Shown: positions 18,937-27,767 of the stretch, in pieces
How the letters are laid out: each line of letters opens with the position of its first letter
Position numbering within the stretch: the first letter of the stretch is position 1
Source: Petrotoga mobilis SJ95
Lineage (GTDB): Bacteria > Thermotogota > Thermotogae > Petrotogales > Petrotogaceae
Assembly (NCBI RefSeq): GCF_000018605.1
Contig: NC_010003.1
Coordinates: forward strand, 1,154,501 to 1,218,500
Direction of reading: 5' to 3'
Length of the DNA stretch: 64,000 nt
Notes under the pieces: generated by a model
What the model was told of the DNA's origin: nothing
The model's database searches: none
The model's input: the letters and a program-made list of their open reading frames with translations, nothing else
Position numbers and translations under genes: made by a program

Positions 18937-20397
18937 ATGGCCTTTGCTATAATTTTCAAATTTGGATTTTGGACTTTTTTTGTATTAATATATGCATTTG
19001 TTGCTACGACTGTTATCATCTTGGAAAGAAAAAGACCAGAAAAAACCATAAGTTGGCTTTTAATATTTGCCGTAATCCCACTTATAGGATTTGTAATCTA
19101 TCTTTTTTTTGGAAGAAACTGGAAAAGAAGAAAACTTACCAGTGATATTTACCTGGATTCAAAACCCAGTTTATCAGAAGAAGAAGAAAAATGGCTAATT
19201 AAGGTACTTGGGGAAAATGATACTCAATATTTACAACTAATTAATCTTTTAAAAAGGAACTCTAAGTCGCCTTTATTTTTAGGAAATGACATAGAAATTT
19301 TTAATAATGGGAAAGAAAAATTTTCTTCTTTTTTTAAAGAAATTGAAAATGCAAAAGAATCTATCCTTTTAGAATACTATATTGTAAAAGACGATGAAAC
19401 CGGTAATAAACTCAAAGATCTTCTGATAAAAAAGGCTAAAGAGGGCGTGGAAATTAAATTTATTATGGATAAAATAGGTTCAGGGCGTCTAAAGAAAAGT
19501 TATATAAAGCAATTAAAAAGTGCAGGAGTTGAAATTGCTTTTTACAGCTATTTTCTATCGCCGGTGCTTAAATTCCTAAATACTCAGGTTAATTACAGAA
19601 ATCACAGAAAAATAGCGATAATTGACTCTGAAATCGGCTTTATTGGTGGAATAAACATTGGAAATGAATACATTGGTAAAAGTAGTTTGGGATATTGGAG
19701 AGACCTTCACTTAAAAGTCAGGGGAGAGGCTGTAAACGGACTTCAAAAAATTTTCTTTGAAGACTATCAAACAATTGTAAAGGCAGAGAGAAAAAAAGAA
19801 AAAATAGATCCTAGTAAATACTTTAAAAAACAAGAGAGAAAAGGAGACTCATTAATACAAATAGCGGTGAGTGGCCCAGAATCAGAAAATTCATCGATAA
19901 TGCAAACCATCCATAAGATGATTACTATTGCTAAAGACCATATATACATAGCTACCCCGTACTTCATTCCAGATGATAGCATTCTTTCTGCCTTGAAAAT
20001 AGCGGCCCTTTCCGGTGTTAAAGTAAAAATTTTATTTCCTGGAAAGATGGATCATTTTTTAGTATATTTTGCTTCAAGGACTTATTTAGAAGAAATTATA
20101 AAATATGGTGTTGAAGTGTACTTTTACAGAAAAGACCGGTTCATACACTCCAAATTTGTATCGATAGATGGCTTAATATCAACCGTTGGAACCGCAAATA
20201 TAGATATCAGAAGCTTCGAACTAAATTATGAGGCAAACCTTTTAATATACGATAGAGAAAAAACTAAACAAATAGAAGATATTTTTCATGAGGATTTAAA
20301 AATTAGTTCCCGCATATCTCAAGATTACTTTAATGCTCAGCCTTTCCTTATCAAATTTACAGAAGCATTCTGTAAGATTTTCTCTAATCTTTTGTAA
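18937..20397 (+). CDS. cls: cardiolipin synthase (phospholipase D family)
   Basis: 486 aa. Two N-terminal transmembrane helices (residues about 5-27 and 37-57), then two PLD domains. HKD motif 1 is in NYRNHRKIAIIDSEIGFIGGINIG; motif 2 is IHSKFVSIDGLISTVGTANIDIRS. It condenses phosphatidylglycerol to cardiolipin at the inner membrane. The ATG follows the kinase stop by one base. No strong hairpin follows, apart from the AT-only palindrome at 20394-20413. Confidence 0.94.
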   Translation: MAFAIIFKFGFWTFFVLIYAFVATTVIILERKRPEKTISWLLIFAVIPLIGFVIYLFFGRNWKRRKLTSDIYLDSKPSLSEEEEKWLIKVLGENDTQYLQLINLLKRNSKSPLFLGNDIEIFNNGKEKFSSFFKEIENAKESILLEYYIVKDDETGNKLKDLLIKKAKEGVEIKFIMDKIGSGRLKKSYIKQLKSAGVEIAFYSYFLSPVLKFLNTQVNYRNHRKIAIIDSEIGFIGGINIGNEYIGKSSLGYWRDLHLKVRGEAVNGLQKIFFEDYQTIVKAERKKEKIDPSKYFKKQERKGDSLIQIAVSGPESENSSIMQTIHKMITIAKDHIYIATPYFIPDDSILSALKIAALSGVKVKILFPGKMDHFLVYFASRTYLEEIIKYGVEVYFYRKDRFIHSKFVSIDGLISTVGTANIDIRSFELNYEANLLIYDREKTKQIEDIFHEDLKISSRISQDYFNAQPFLIKFTEAFCKIFSNLL

Positions 20398-20413
20398 AAA
20401 GTGCAATTTTTAC
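20394..20413. promoter_or_regulatory. palindrome abutting the trpXYZ-like promoter
   Basis: GTAAAAA-N6-TTTTTAC ends exactly one base before the TTGACA box. It could be a repressor operator or a weak terminator of cls; it lacks a GC-rich stem, which favours the former. No regulator gene is nearby. Confidence 0.35.
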
Positions 20414-20442
20414 TTGACAACCTTTATTTGTTGGTGTATAAT
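20414..20442 (+). promoter_or_regulatory. near-perfect sigma-A promoter of the trpXYZ-like operon
   Basis: TTGACA (20414-20419), a 17-base spacer and TATAAT (20437-20442). It drives the leader peptide and attenuator that precede the transporter genes. Confidence 0.9.
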
Positions 20443-20477
20443 CATAAAAATTAACTTTCAATTAAGCGAGGGTTACT

Positions 20478-20612
20478 ATGAAAAAAATTTCATTGCACTT
20501 TTTAACAAATACTCTCGATACTTTAAAATCAAAAAATAATCAATATTTCTACTTTTGGTATTGGAAAGACACCCAACTTGGTGCCTTCCATTACCTATTA
20601 GCTAGCAAGTAG
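20478..20612 (+). CDS. aromatic leader peptide of a transcription attenuator
   Basis: 44 codons, ATG at 20478 behind GCGAGGG, stop TAG at 20610-20612. The peptide holds the run YFYFWYW at residues 23-29: Tyr x2, Phe x2, Trp, Tyr, Trp within seven codons. Two Trp, four Tyr and four Phe in 44 residues is far above background. It is the first open frame after a consensus promoter and is followed within 20 bases by mutually exclusive RNA hairpins and the TrpXYZ-type transporter, so a regulatory leader (like TrpL/PheL) is the natural reading. The peptide itself probably has no further function. Confidence 0.85.
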   Translation: MKKISLHFLTNTLDTLKSKNNQYFYFWYWKDTQLGAFHYLLASK

Positions 20613-20663
20613 GTATAAGAAGAACAAATTGGGTGTCTACGAAAAAGTAGACACCTTTTTTTT
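20562..20663 (+). promoter_or_regulatory. ribosome-mediated attenuator (alternative hairpins)
   Basis: Three competing structures are visible. A hairpin at 20562-20590 (TGGAA with TTCCA, CACC with GGTG) starts at the second Trp codon. An antiterminator can pair AGACACCCAA (20567-20576) with TTGGGTGTCT (20629-20638), ten perfect base pairs. The terminator pairs GGTGTCTAC (20632-20640) with GTAGACACC (20647-20655). The antiterminator and terminator share 20632-20638, so only one can form. Inference: stalling at the first Trp or the preceding Tyr/Phe codons opens the first hairpin and lets the antiterminator form. Confidence 0.8.
20632..20663 (+). terminator. attenuator terminator upstream of the trpX-like gene
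   Basis: Nine-bp perfect stem, loop GAAAAA, then eight T residues. Confidence 0.92.
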
Positions 20664-20705
20664 AATAAAACACAAAAAAACAAAATCTCCAGGAGGTGTG
20701 AGGGT

Positions 20706-21647
20706 ATGAAAAAAGTATTAACAACTTTGGTTATTGTTTCTTTGTTCACATTTACTTTCGGCGTAAAGATTGGCATCACACAAATTGTGGAACATCCAGC
20801 TTTAGATAAGATTTATCAGGGGATAATTGATTATCTTGAAGATTCGGGTGTAGATTTCGAGTATGAACATCAAAGCGCTCAAAATAGCTTTCAAAATGCG
20901 ATAACTATAGCTAACAAATTCAAAACAGATGTAGATATAATAGTTGCAATAGCTACACCTTCCGCTCAAGCAGCTGCGACGGAAATAAAAGACAAACCTG
21001 TAGTATTCAGCGCCGTTACAGATCCACTCAGTGCGGGTTTGATACCTAAATTCGGTAAAAATCCAGGAAATGTTGTTGGAATAAGTGATATGGTTCCTGT
21101 TGAAACACATGTAAACCTCATGAGAACAATATTTCCTGATGCCAAAAATTTAGCGATACTTTACAATACCGGAGAAGCTAACTCGGTTTTTTTAGCAGAT
21201 CAAACCAAGAAATTTGCACCTCAACTTGGATTCAATGTAATAGAAATTACAGGAACGAACGCCAACGAACTTGTTACTTCCTTAAACGCTCAAGCGAACA
21301 GGATAGATGTTGCCTATTTATACACAGATAATTTGGTTGCTTCATCTGCCGAAATCTTAGGCCAAGTATTTGAAAAAAATAAAATTCCTGTAGTTGCTGG
21401 AGATATTGATATAGCAAAAAAAACATCTGTTTTAGGTTTTGGCTTTGACTATTATCAAGTAGGAATAGAGACAGGAAAAATTGTTTTTGATCTCATAAAC
21501 GGTAAAAAACCTTACGAAATTGAGTCAAGGATATTAAGTGCAGACTCACTAACGTTTTATATAAATTTGGACAGAGCCCGAGCCCTAAATGTAAACATAC
21601 CTCAACAATTTATAGATATTGCAGATGAAATAGTAGATACACTATGA
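20706..21647 (+). CDS. trpX: tryptophan/aromatic amino acid ABC transporter, substrate-binding protein
   Basis: 313 aa with a signal peptide (KKVLTTLVIVSLFTFTFG) and no lipobox Cys. It belongs to the ABC_sub_bind family of TrpX-like periplasmic proteins: KIGITQIVEHPALDKIYQGI, IVAIATPSAQAA, FSAVTDPLSAGL and AILYNTGEANS are characteristic. Strong SD (AGGAGGTG). The aromatic leader and attenuator upstream give independent support for tryptophan or a mixed aromatic substrate. The symbol follows the streptococcal TrpXYZ system and is tentative. Confidence 0.85.
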   Translation: MKKVLTTLVIVSLFTFTFGVKIGITQIVEHPALDKIYQGIIDYLEDSGVDFEYEHQSAQNSFQNAITIANKFKTDVDIIVAIATPSAQAAATEIKDKPVVFSAVTDPLSAGLIPKFGKNPGNVVGISDMVPVETHVNLMRTIFPDAKNLAILYNTGEANSVFLADQTKKFAPQLGFNVIEITGTNANELVTSLNAQANRIDVAYLYTDNLVASSAEILGQVFEKNKIPVVAGDIDIAKKTSVLGFGFDYYQVGIETGKIVFDLINGKKPYEIESRILSADSLTFYINLDRARALNVNIPQQFIDIADEIVDTL

Positions 21648-21674
21648 TCTGGAAAGAATTTTAGGAGGAAAATT

Positions 21675-22664
21675 ATGGATTTAGTAGGTATATTAGAACA
21701 AGGATTAATAGCCTCCCTAGTTGCAATGGGTGTGTTTATAAGTTTCAGAGTCATCGACCTTCCAGATTTAACACCTGATGGATCATATGTATTAGGAGGG
21801 GCGGTAACCGTTGCGTTTATGTACGCAGGTCTGCCTTGGATACTGTGTATGATCCTTGGTGGTATAATGGCTGGTTTTTTTGGGATAGTAACCGCACTGA
21901 TACATAACAAATTAAAAGTAAATTCCTTGTTAGCCAGCATATTGGTGATGACCATGCTCTATTCGATAAACATAAGGGTCATGGATGGACCGAACGTTTC
22001 TGTTCCAAAAGAAATAAGCGCACAGCAAGAAGCACAATACACAGAGAGAACAAAATTAGATGACATTTTAGGTATGAGTACCTTAAAGGAGAATCAAAGC
22101 AATTTACAAATAAACGAAACCAAAAAAACCTTATCTCCATTCAGAGAAAACTCTGGATATAATTCTACCATCTTAATAGGATCGGTGGTATTTGTATCTG
22201 CTCTTTTAACAATAATCTTTTTGAGAACGGAATTAGGAATTGCCCTTAGGGGATACGGAGGTAACAAGGCAGGAATCAAAAACCTTGGTATGAACCCTGA
22301 AATTATGAGTATAATAGGATTATTTTTAGGAAATTTCTTTGCGGGGTTGTCGGGGTCCTTGTTCTCTATGTACGGTGGATTTTCAGATGTAAATATGGGG
22401 CAAGGCATAGTTGTAACTTCTTTGGCGGCGGTTATTTTGGGGGAAATAATATTTGGGAGGCTAAATCTGTTCTATAACATGTTATGCCCCATTATTGGAG
22501 CTGTTGTCTATCAATTTTTACTGGCGTTAGCCATGAGATATGGTTACACGATAGGCTTCCAATCAAGCGATATGAAACTAATAACTGCGTTGTTCATAAT
22601 AATAGTAATAGGATTGAGGAGGGTGGAATTTAAAAAATGGTTGAGCTTAAAAACATCAGAGTAG
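21675..22664 (+). CDS. trpY: aromatic amino acid ABC transporter, permease
   Basis: 329 aa of the BPD_transp_2 (LivH/RbsC-like) permease family, with about eight hydrophobic segments. Typical blocks are DLTPDGSYVLGGAV near the N-terminus, NSLLASILVMTMLYSIN and GYGGNKAGIKNLGM. The hydrophilic stretch 105-155 is longer than in sugar permeases and is seen in TrpY-like proteins. SD AGGAGG eight bases before the ATG. It overlaps the ATPase gene by 28 bp. Confidence 0.85.
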   Translation: MDLVGILEQGLIASLVAMGVFISFRVIDLPDLTPDGSYVLGGAVTVAFMYAGLPWILCMILGGIMAGFFGIVTALIHNKLKVNSLLASILVMTMLYSINIRVMDGPNVSVPKEISAQQEAQYTERTKLDDILGMSTLKENQSNLQINETKKTLSPFRENSGYNSTILIGSVVFVSALLTIIFLRTELGIALRGYGGNKAGIKNLGMNPEIMSIIGLFLGNFFAGLSGSLFSMYGGFSDVNMGQGIVVTSLAAVILGEIIFGRLNLFYNMLCPIIGAVVYQFLLALAMRYGYTIGFQSSDMKLITALFIIIVIGLRRVEFKKWLSLKTSE

Positions 22665-23365
22665 TATACAATAAAAATCAAGTTAATGAAAAAAAAGCAT
22701 TGGACAAATTTGAGTTAAGTATTAAAAAGGGAGAATTCGTCACTATCATAGGTCCCAATGGTGCTGGTAAAACAACGCTTCTTAAAGTCTTAACTGGAGA
22801 AGTAGCGTTAGATCAAGGAAGCTTTACATTAAATAACAAAAGCATAAAAAGAATTAAACCCTACAAGCTCTTTCGAAATGTTGGCATAGTGTATCAAGAA
22901 CCTGATAGAGGTGTATTTCCTGATCTAACCCTCGAAGAAAATTTGATCTTGGGATCCAAAAAAGGAAATAGATTCTTTTCATTTGGAAAATACGAAGGAT
23001 TAGAATTGTTGAAATCTTTAAACATGGGATTAGAAAACAGACTTAAAACAAAAGTCAAAGAATTTTCTGGAGGGCAAAAACAGGCTCTCGCCATGGTTCT
23101 TGCTTCTATAACAAAGCCTGACCTTCTGCTGTTAGATGAACATACAGCGGCTCTTGACCCAAAAAATGTTGAAAAGGTAATGGAACTAACTATGAAGATA
23201 AATAAAGAGTTAGGATTAACCATAATAATGGTCACACACAACATGAAAATAGTGGAAAAATATTCAAGCAGAATAGTGGAGATCAAAGATGGCAAAGTTA
23301 CAAAAGATTTCGTCTACGAAAAAACGCATAACACAGAAGAACTAAAAAAAGTAACAGCTAATTGA
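22637..23365 (+). CDS. trpZ: aromatic amino acid ABC transporter, ATP-binding protein
   Basis: 242 aa. Walker A GPNGAGKTT, Q-loop in YQEPDRG, signature FSGGQKQALAM, Walker B LLLLDEHTAALDP and the switch His in VTHNM are all present. It energises the TrpY-like permease. It starts inside the permease 3' end behind GAGGAGGGTGG, so it is coupled. A terminator follows within 31 bases. Confidence 0.9.
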   Translation: MVELKNIRVVYNKNQVNEKKALDKFELSIKKGEFVTIIGPNGAGKTTLLKVLTGEVALDQGSFTLNNKSIKRIKPYKLFRNVGIVYQEPDRGVFPDLTLEENLILGSKKGNRFFSFGKYEGLELLKSLNMGLENRLKTKVKEFSGGQKQALAMVLASITKPDLLLLDEHTAALDPKNVEKVMELTMKINKELGLTIIMVTHNMKIVEKYSSRIVEIKDGKVTKDFVYEKTHNTEELKKVTAN

Positions 23366-23395
23366 CAAATCAAATAATTATAACTTATCTTCTAG

Positions 23396-23420
23396 ACGCT
23401 CTATACCATAGAGCGTTTTT
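23396..23420 (+). terminator. terminator after the trpXYZ-like operon
   Basis: Perfect 9-bp stem ACGCTCTAT/ATAGAGCGT with a 3-base loop, then TTTTT. Confidence 0.92.
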
Positions 23421-23444
23421 ACTTTTTTAATCAATAATAGAATA

Positions 23445-23453
23445 TGGTATAAT
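23445..23453 (+). promoter_or_regulatory. extended -10 promoter of the addA-corA unit
   Basis: TGGTATAAT 45 bases before the ATG at 23498; no recognisable -35. Confidence 0.55.
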
Positions 23454-23497
23454 ATTTAAAACAGATTGGTTCAAAATTTGAAAGGACAAGATACTAA

Positions 23498-26400
23498 ATG
23501 ACTGTAAAAAAAGTTGATGTTTACAAAGAGATAGATGATCCAAACAGGAATTTCTTCATTTCGGCATCAGCTGGAACGGGCAAAACTTATATTCTTACAC
23601 AATATTTTATAAAAGTGTTAGAAAAGAATTTTCCCAATGCTGACATAGTTGATAACATTCTTACGGTGACCTTTACAAATAAAGCTGCCTCCGAAATGAA
23701 GAATAGAATTATGGAAGAGGTTTCCAATAAATTGGATAAAAAACCCCCATATGGCGCCAGCAAATTAGAATGGTATCAATATTGGAACGAAGTAAAAATT
23801 AATTTATCACGCTCCTGGATCAAAACTATAGACAGCTTTTGTTCAAGAATAATAAGGGAAAACAACATTTCAGTGGGAGTAGACCCAAATTTTAGTATAA
23901 TAAGCGATTTTCAAAGAGATCGAGAAGTTGAAAGATCGGTTTATTCTGCTCTAAGAGTCGCCTTAGAAATATATCAAGACAAGGAAATAGATTGGCTCAA
24001 CTTCTTATCCACAAAAAGGAAAGAAAAAATAGAAAAGTATGTCGAAGCTTTAAATGAAGAAAAAACAAAATTTAAAGAAACCTTTAAAACTATACTTTCT
24101 GAAATAGGACTGGACAAGTTTGAAAAAATAATTCAAGATATTGTTTCCAACTGGCGCATCGAAATGTCAAGAGCTTTATTAACTAATGATTTAGAATTAG
24201 CAGATAAAGAACTTTCCGAACTTTACAAGAACTTTTTATGGCTTGTCAAAATTATTTCTCTCATCGCTAGTGAATTCTATTTGGGATTAACCATCGATAA
24301 TTTTTTATACGATTTCAAAGCGGTTTTAGAAAAGGTTGTAGAAGAATTCGAAAATAACCCTGACCTTCTTAAAAAGTACCAAAACAAATTTAAATACATC
24401 ATAGTTGATGAATTTCAAGATACCAATTATCTTCAAAAAGAAATCTTTGACAAACTCCATACCACAGATAATTACTTTTTTTACGTTGGAGATAGGAAAC
24501 AATCCATCTATCGTTTCAGAGGAGCGGATGTGTCTGTGTTTTCTCGTTCTTTAACAGAAGCTGAAAACTCTGATGAAGAAGTTCTTTTGGGAAAATTAAC
24601 TAAAAACAGAAGGTCCCACCAACAAATAATAAATTTTGCAAATCATCTTTCTGAAACTTCTTTATTTAAAAGAGATAATTTACAGATGCCAGATATCGAT
24701 CCCAAACTTTTAGAAAATCTTTCCTTCCAAGAAGAAGATATATCAGAACCCGAAATTCCTCCCCAAGAGACCGAAACAATTCCTACATTGAGTGAAGACG
24801 ATACTAAAAGAGTTAAATACATATTAATTGAACCTACAGAGGAAAATGGTTTAAACAACCAAGAAAATCGCCTTGCTATTGAAATTGACACGTTGGCAAA
24901 AGTGATAAAAAAGTTGTTAGGACAAGAAATGGATTTCAAGGTAAGAAAAAATAATAAAGTATATTACGAAAGAAGAAAAATAGAACCAAAAGATATCGCT
25001 GTCCTTTCAAAAGAATTAAAAAATACAGAGAAAATACTTAGAAACACTTTTTTTAAATATAATATACCCTTTTATATATTCGGCAGCAAATCTTTTTACA
25101 ATAGACCAGAAATTCAAGCTATTTTCGCTGCCCTCAACTCAATTCAAAATCCATTCAACGACTACCAGTTTGTCAGATATATGATGTCACTTCTAGTAGG
25201 TATGAGTTTTCAAGATCTTTCCAAATTAGTAGAAAAAAGTCAGGGAAGTTTTTTTGAAACGTTTGAAAACATAAAAAATGAATTCCCTGAAGATGTAGTA
25301 GAAAGTTATAAAGTGCTTAAAAAGTACAAGGATCTCAAATATTATTTAACTCCTTCTTCTATACTGAAAGGTATAATAAACGATAACAATTACTTCTCTA
25401 AACTCGCTTTAACAAACGATCCTGAAGTTTCAATATCCAATATAAAAAAACTTATAAATCAAGCTGAAGAATACAACAATATGGCAAATTCCTTTTCTGA
25501 ATTGGTGAGATTTTTGAAAAATGCCTCTAATATTTCTGAAGAAGAAGCTTCTATTGAAGATGAAACATCTAACAGTGTAAAAGTAATGACCATCCATAAA
25601 TCTAAAGGTTTGGAATTTCCTATTGTATTAATGATTGGTTTACACAACTCTATCTCAAACACAAAAAATGGTTCTAATGCAGAATTTTCAATCCCTAATG
25701 CGGAGGGAAATAGATATTACATCTTAAACAATATATATAAAGAGAGCGTAGAAAACAGTGATCACTGGCTTCTCAAATGGTTTAAAAACAACGAATTTTT
25801 GGATAAAACCGAAGCCAATAGATTAGTATATGTGGGAATAACAAGAGCGAAAGACTTGTTGCTACCCATTTTAGTGTCCAACGAGAAAGCTGATACTTTA
25901 AATAATTTCTTCTTAACTGTAAAAAATTCAGATATGATAGATATAATTCAATCTGATCATATTCAGCAAGTACAAGAAAACACCCCTGAACCTCTGAACC
26001 AAGAGGGAGAAAATTCTTTGTTTAAAGATATACCACAACAAAATCTTAAAGACTTAACCAATCTCTCGTATAAAAAGTATATAGCCCCAACTTACATAAT
26101 CAAGGAAATAAAAACTGAAGAATTAGATTTAATCGAAGACCTCAGTGGAACCATTACATCTCCTTCAACTTATTTTGATCCAAAAAACATTTTTTCAGAC
26201 CAAGAGCTTATCTTCAGAGGGTCTTTTTTACACTCTAAACTAAGAAGTGCTCAAAACATAAGTCACATAAAAAACATGATAAAAAATGGCGAGTTACCAC
26301 AGCGTTTTGATGAATTAGATATAGTGAAAAAAGCTTTCACACCCAATGAGAATAAAATAATAAAAAATGAATGGAGACTCATGAAAAAATTGAATTTAGG

Positions 26401-26695
26401 AAAAAAAGAATACATGTTATTTGGGATTCCTGATAAAGTCATCATAGAAAACGGTGATATCGAGATTTTGGATTACAAATACTCAGAATTGAGAGATCCA
26501 AAAAAAATCAACGATTATCAATTTCAAATTTTATTCTATCTTTATCTATTATCCGACTTTGGGAATCCAAAAAGTGGTCACATAATAAGTATCAAAACAT
26601 TACAAGATCCCATAACTTTTGAATACGATCCCAAGTTTGAAGAGAGATTGATCTCACAACTTTTGAAAGAGGGAAATTATTATGAATTCAGCTAA
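23498..26695 (+). CDS. AddA/RecB-type helicase-nuclease
   Basis: 1065 aa, UvrD/Rep superfamily 1 helicase. Motif I SASAGTGKT (residues 22-30), VTFTNKAASEM, motif II IIVDEFQDTN, the Q-containing VGDRKQSIYRFRGA, and motif VI NRLVYVGITRAKD. The C-terminal 180 residues are a PD-(D/E)XK nuclease: His in RGSFLHSKL, the FGIPDKV aspartate, LDYKYS and the QFQILFYLYLL helix. It resects double-strand breaks for recombination. No AddB/RecC partner is adjacent and no Chi-recognition partner can be named. It overlaps corA by 14 bp. Confidence 0.88.
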   Translation: MTVKKVDVYKEIDDPNRNFFISASAGTGKTYILTQYFIKVLEKNFPNADIVDNILTVTFTNKAASEMKNRIMEEVSNKLDKKPPYGASKLEWYQYWNEVKINLSRSWIKTIDSFCSRIIRENNISVGVDPNFSIISDFQRDREVERSVYSALRVALEIYQDKEIDWLNFLSTKRKEKIEKYVEALNEEKTKFKETFKTILSEIGLDKFEKIIQDIVSNWRIEMSRALLTNDLELADKELSELYKNFLWLVKIISLIASEFYLGLTIDNFLYDFKAVLEKVVEEFENNPDLLKKYQNKFKYIIVDEFQDTNYLQKEIFDKLHTTDNYFFYVGDRKQSIYRFRGADVSVFSRSLTEAENSDEEVLLGKLTKNRRSHQQIINFANHLSETSLFKRDNLQMPDIDPKLLENLSFQEEDISEPEIPPQETETIPTLSEDDTKRVKYILIEPTEENGLNNQENRLAIEIDTLAKVIKKLLGQEMDFKVRKNNKVYYERRKIEPKDIAVLSKELKNTEKILRNTFFKYNIPFYIFGSKSFYNRPEIQAIFAALNSIQNPFNDYQFVRYMMSLLVGMSFQDLSKLVEKSQGSFFETFENIKNEFPEDVVESYKVLKKYKDLKYYLTPSSILKGIINDNNYFSKLALTNDPEVSISNIKKLINQAEEYNNMANSFSELVRFLKNASNISEEEASIEDETSNSVKVMTIHKSKGLEFPIVLMIGLHNSISNTKNGSNAEFSIPNAEGNRYYILNNIYKESVENSDHWLLKWFKNNEFLDKTEANRLVYVGITRAKDLLLPILVSNEKADTLNNFFLTVKNSDMIDIIQSDHIQQVQENTPEPLNQEGENSLFKDIPQQNLKDLTNLSYKKYIAPTYIIKEIKTEELDLIEDLSGTITSPSTYFDPKNIFSDQELIFRGSFLHSKLRSAQNISHIKNMIKNGELPQRFDELDIVKKAFTPNENKIIKNEWRLMKKLNLGKKEYMLFGIPDKVIIENGDIEILDYKYSELRDPKKINDYQFQILFYLYLLSDFGNPKSGHIISIKTLQDPITFEYDPKFEERLISQLLKEGNYYEFS

Positions 26696-27737
26696 ACGAA
26701 AAAATTTAAGTAAAGTTGGGAACCCTCCTGGAGAGCTTATTTACACAGGAAAATTAGAACCATCAAACGCAATCATCAACGTTTTTTCGTATGATCAACA
26801 CTCTTATAATCTAAATGAAAATGTCGACCTTGACCTTATAAAAACCCTAGATAAAAACCAAATACACTGGATCGATTTTGAAAACGTCTCTGACTCAAAT
26901 CAATTAAAAGCCATTGGCGAAATCTTTGATATTCACAAGTTAACCTTAGAGGATATAATTAATGTCAATCAAAGAACTAAGATCGAGTTCTATGATTCTT
27001 ACACATTTTTAGTCATAAAATTAATCTCCGATTCAAGCGAAAAGCTAGAATTTAGACAACTCAGTATAATTATACAAGGAAACATAATGATTAGTTTCTC
27101 AGAAGAAAAGAATTTTGCCACAAATTTGTTAAAAACACAGCTCAAGACAAACGCAGGAGATATAAGGAAAAAAGACGTAGGTTACTTAACCTTCTCTTTA
27201 ATGGATATAGTAGTTGATAGTTACTTATCAAAATTAAATAACTATATTTCACATACGGAAGAAATTGATGAAAAAATCACAGAAGAGATTGAAGAAGAGC
27301 ATTTTATAAAAATAAAGAAAATCAAGCAGGAAATATTAAGGTTCCGAAGATTTGTATTCCCTTTAAAAGACATACTCTTTCAAATACAAAAAAAAGAAAA
27401 GGGATTCGTAAATGAAAGTAATGAGGTATACTTTATCGACCTTTACGATCATACCATAAGGATAAACGAATCTATCGATTTATTGAGAGAGAATTTAAAT
27501 AACTTAACAGAGATTTACTTGTCGATAGTGAGCAACCGTTTAAATGAAATAATGAGAATACTCACCATAATATCAACTATTTTCATCCCACTAACTTTTA
27601 TAGCGGGAATATACGGCATGAATTTTGAGAATATGCCAGAACTGCATTGGAAATTTGGCTATTTCCTAATCTTAGGTATCATGGCGACTATAGCTGTGAT
27701 TATGATAATTATATTCAAAAAGAAAAAATGGTTTTGA
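26682..27737 (+). CDS. corA: CorA-type magnesium/cobalt transporter
   Basis: 351 aa, close to the T. maritima CorA length. A long cytoplasmic N-terminal domain, the coiled helix KIKKIKQEILRFRRFVFPLKDIL, the first TM with signature YGMNFENMPE after IFIPLTFIAGI, then a second TM and the basic tail KKKKW. Pentameric Mg2+ channel in the inner membrane. It begins within the addA 3' end behind GAGGGAAA. Confidence 0.95.
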   Translation: MNSAKRKNLSKVGNPPGELIYTGKLEPSNAIINVFSYDQHSYNLNENVDLDLIKTLDKNQIHWIDFENVSDSNQLKAIGEIFDIHKLTLEDIINVNQRTKIEFYDSYTFLVIKLISDSSEKLEFRQLSIIIQGNIMISFSEEKNFATNLLKTQLKTNAGDIRKKDVGYLTFSLMDIVVDSYLSKLNNYISHTEEIDEKITEEIEEEHFIKIKKIKQEILRFRRFVFPLKDILFQIQKKEKGFVNESNEVYFIDLYDHTIRINESIDLLRENLNNLTEIYLSIVSNRLNEIMRILTIISTIFIPLTFIAGIYGMNFENMPELHWKFGYFLILGIMATIAVIMIIIFKKKKWF

Positions 27738-27767
27738 ATTACAAATACCTATAAGGGGGCTAATTAC

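Noticed and set aside
20333-20539. 68-aa frame overlapping the cls end and the leader
   Set aside because: It is in a different frame from the aromatic leader, spans the promoter and lacks an SD; the leader explains the region better.
23498-26695. Anti-phage helicase-nuclease system
   Set aside because: Motif order and nuclease tail are those of AddA/RecB repair enzymes, and no defence partner genes accompany it.
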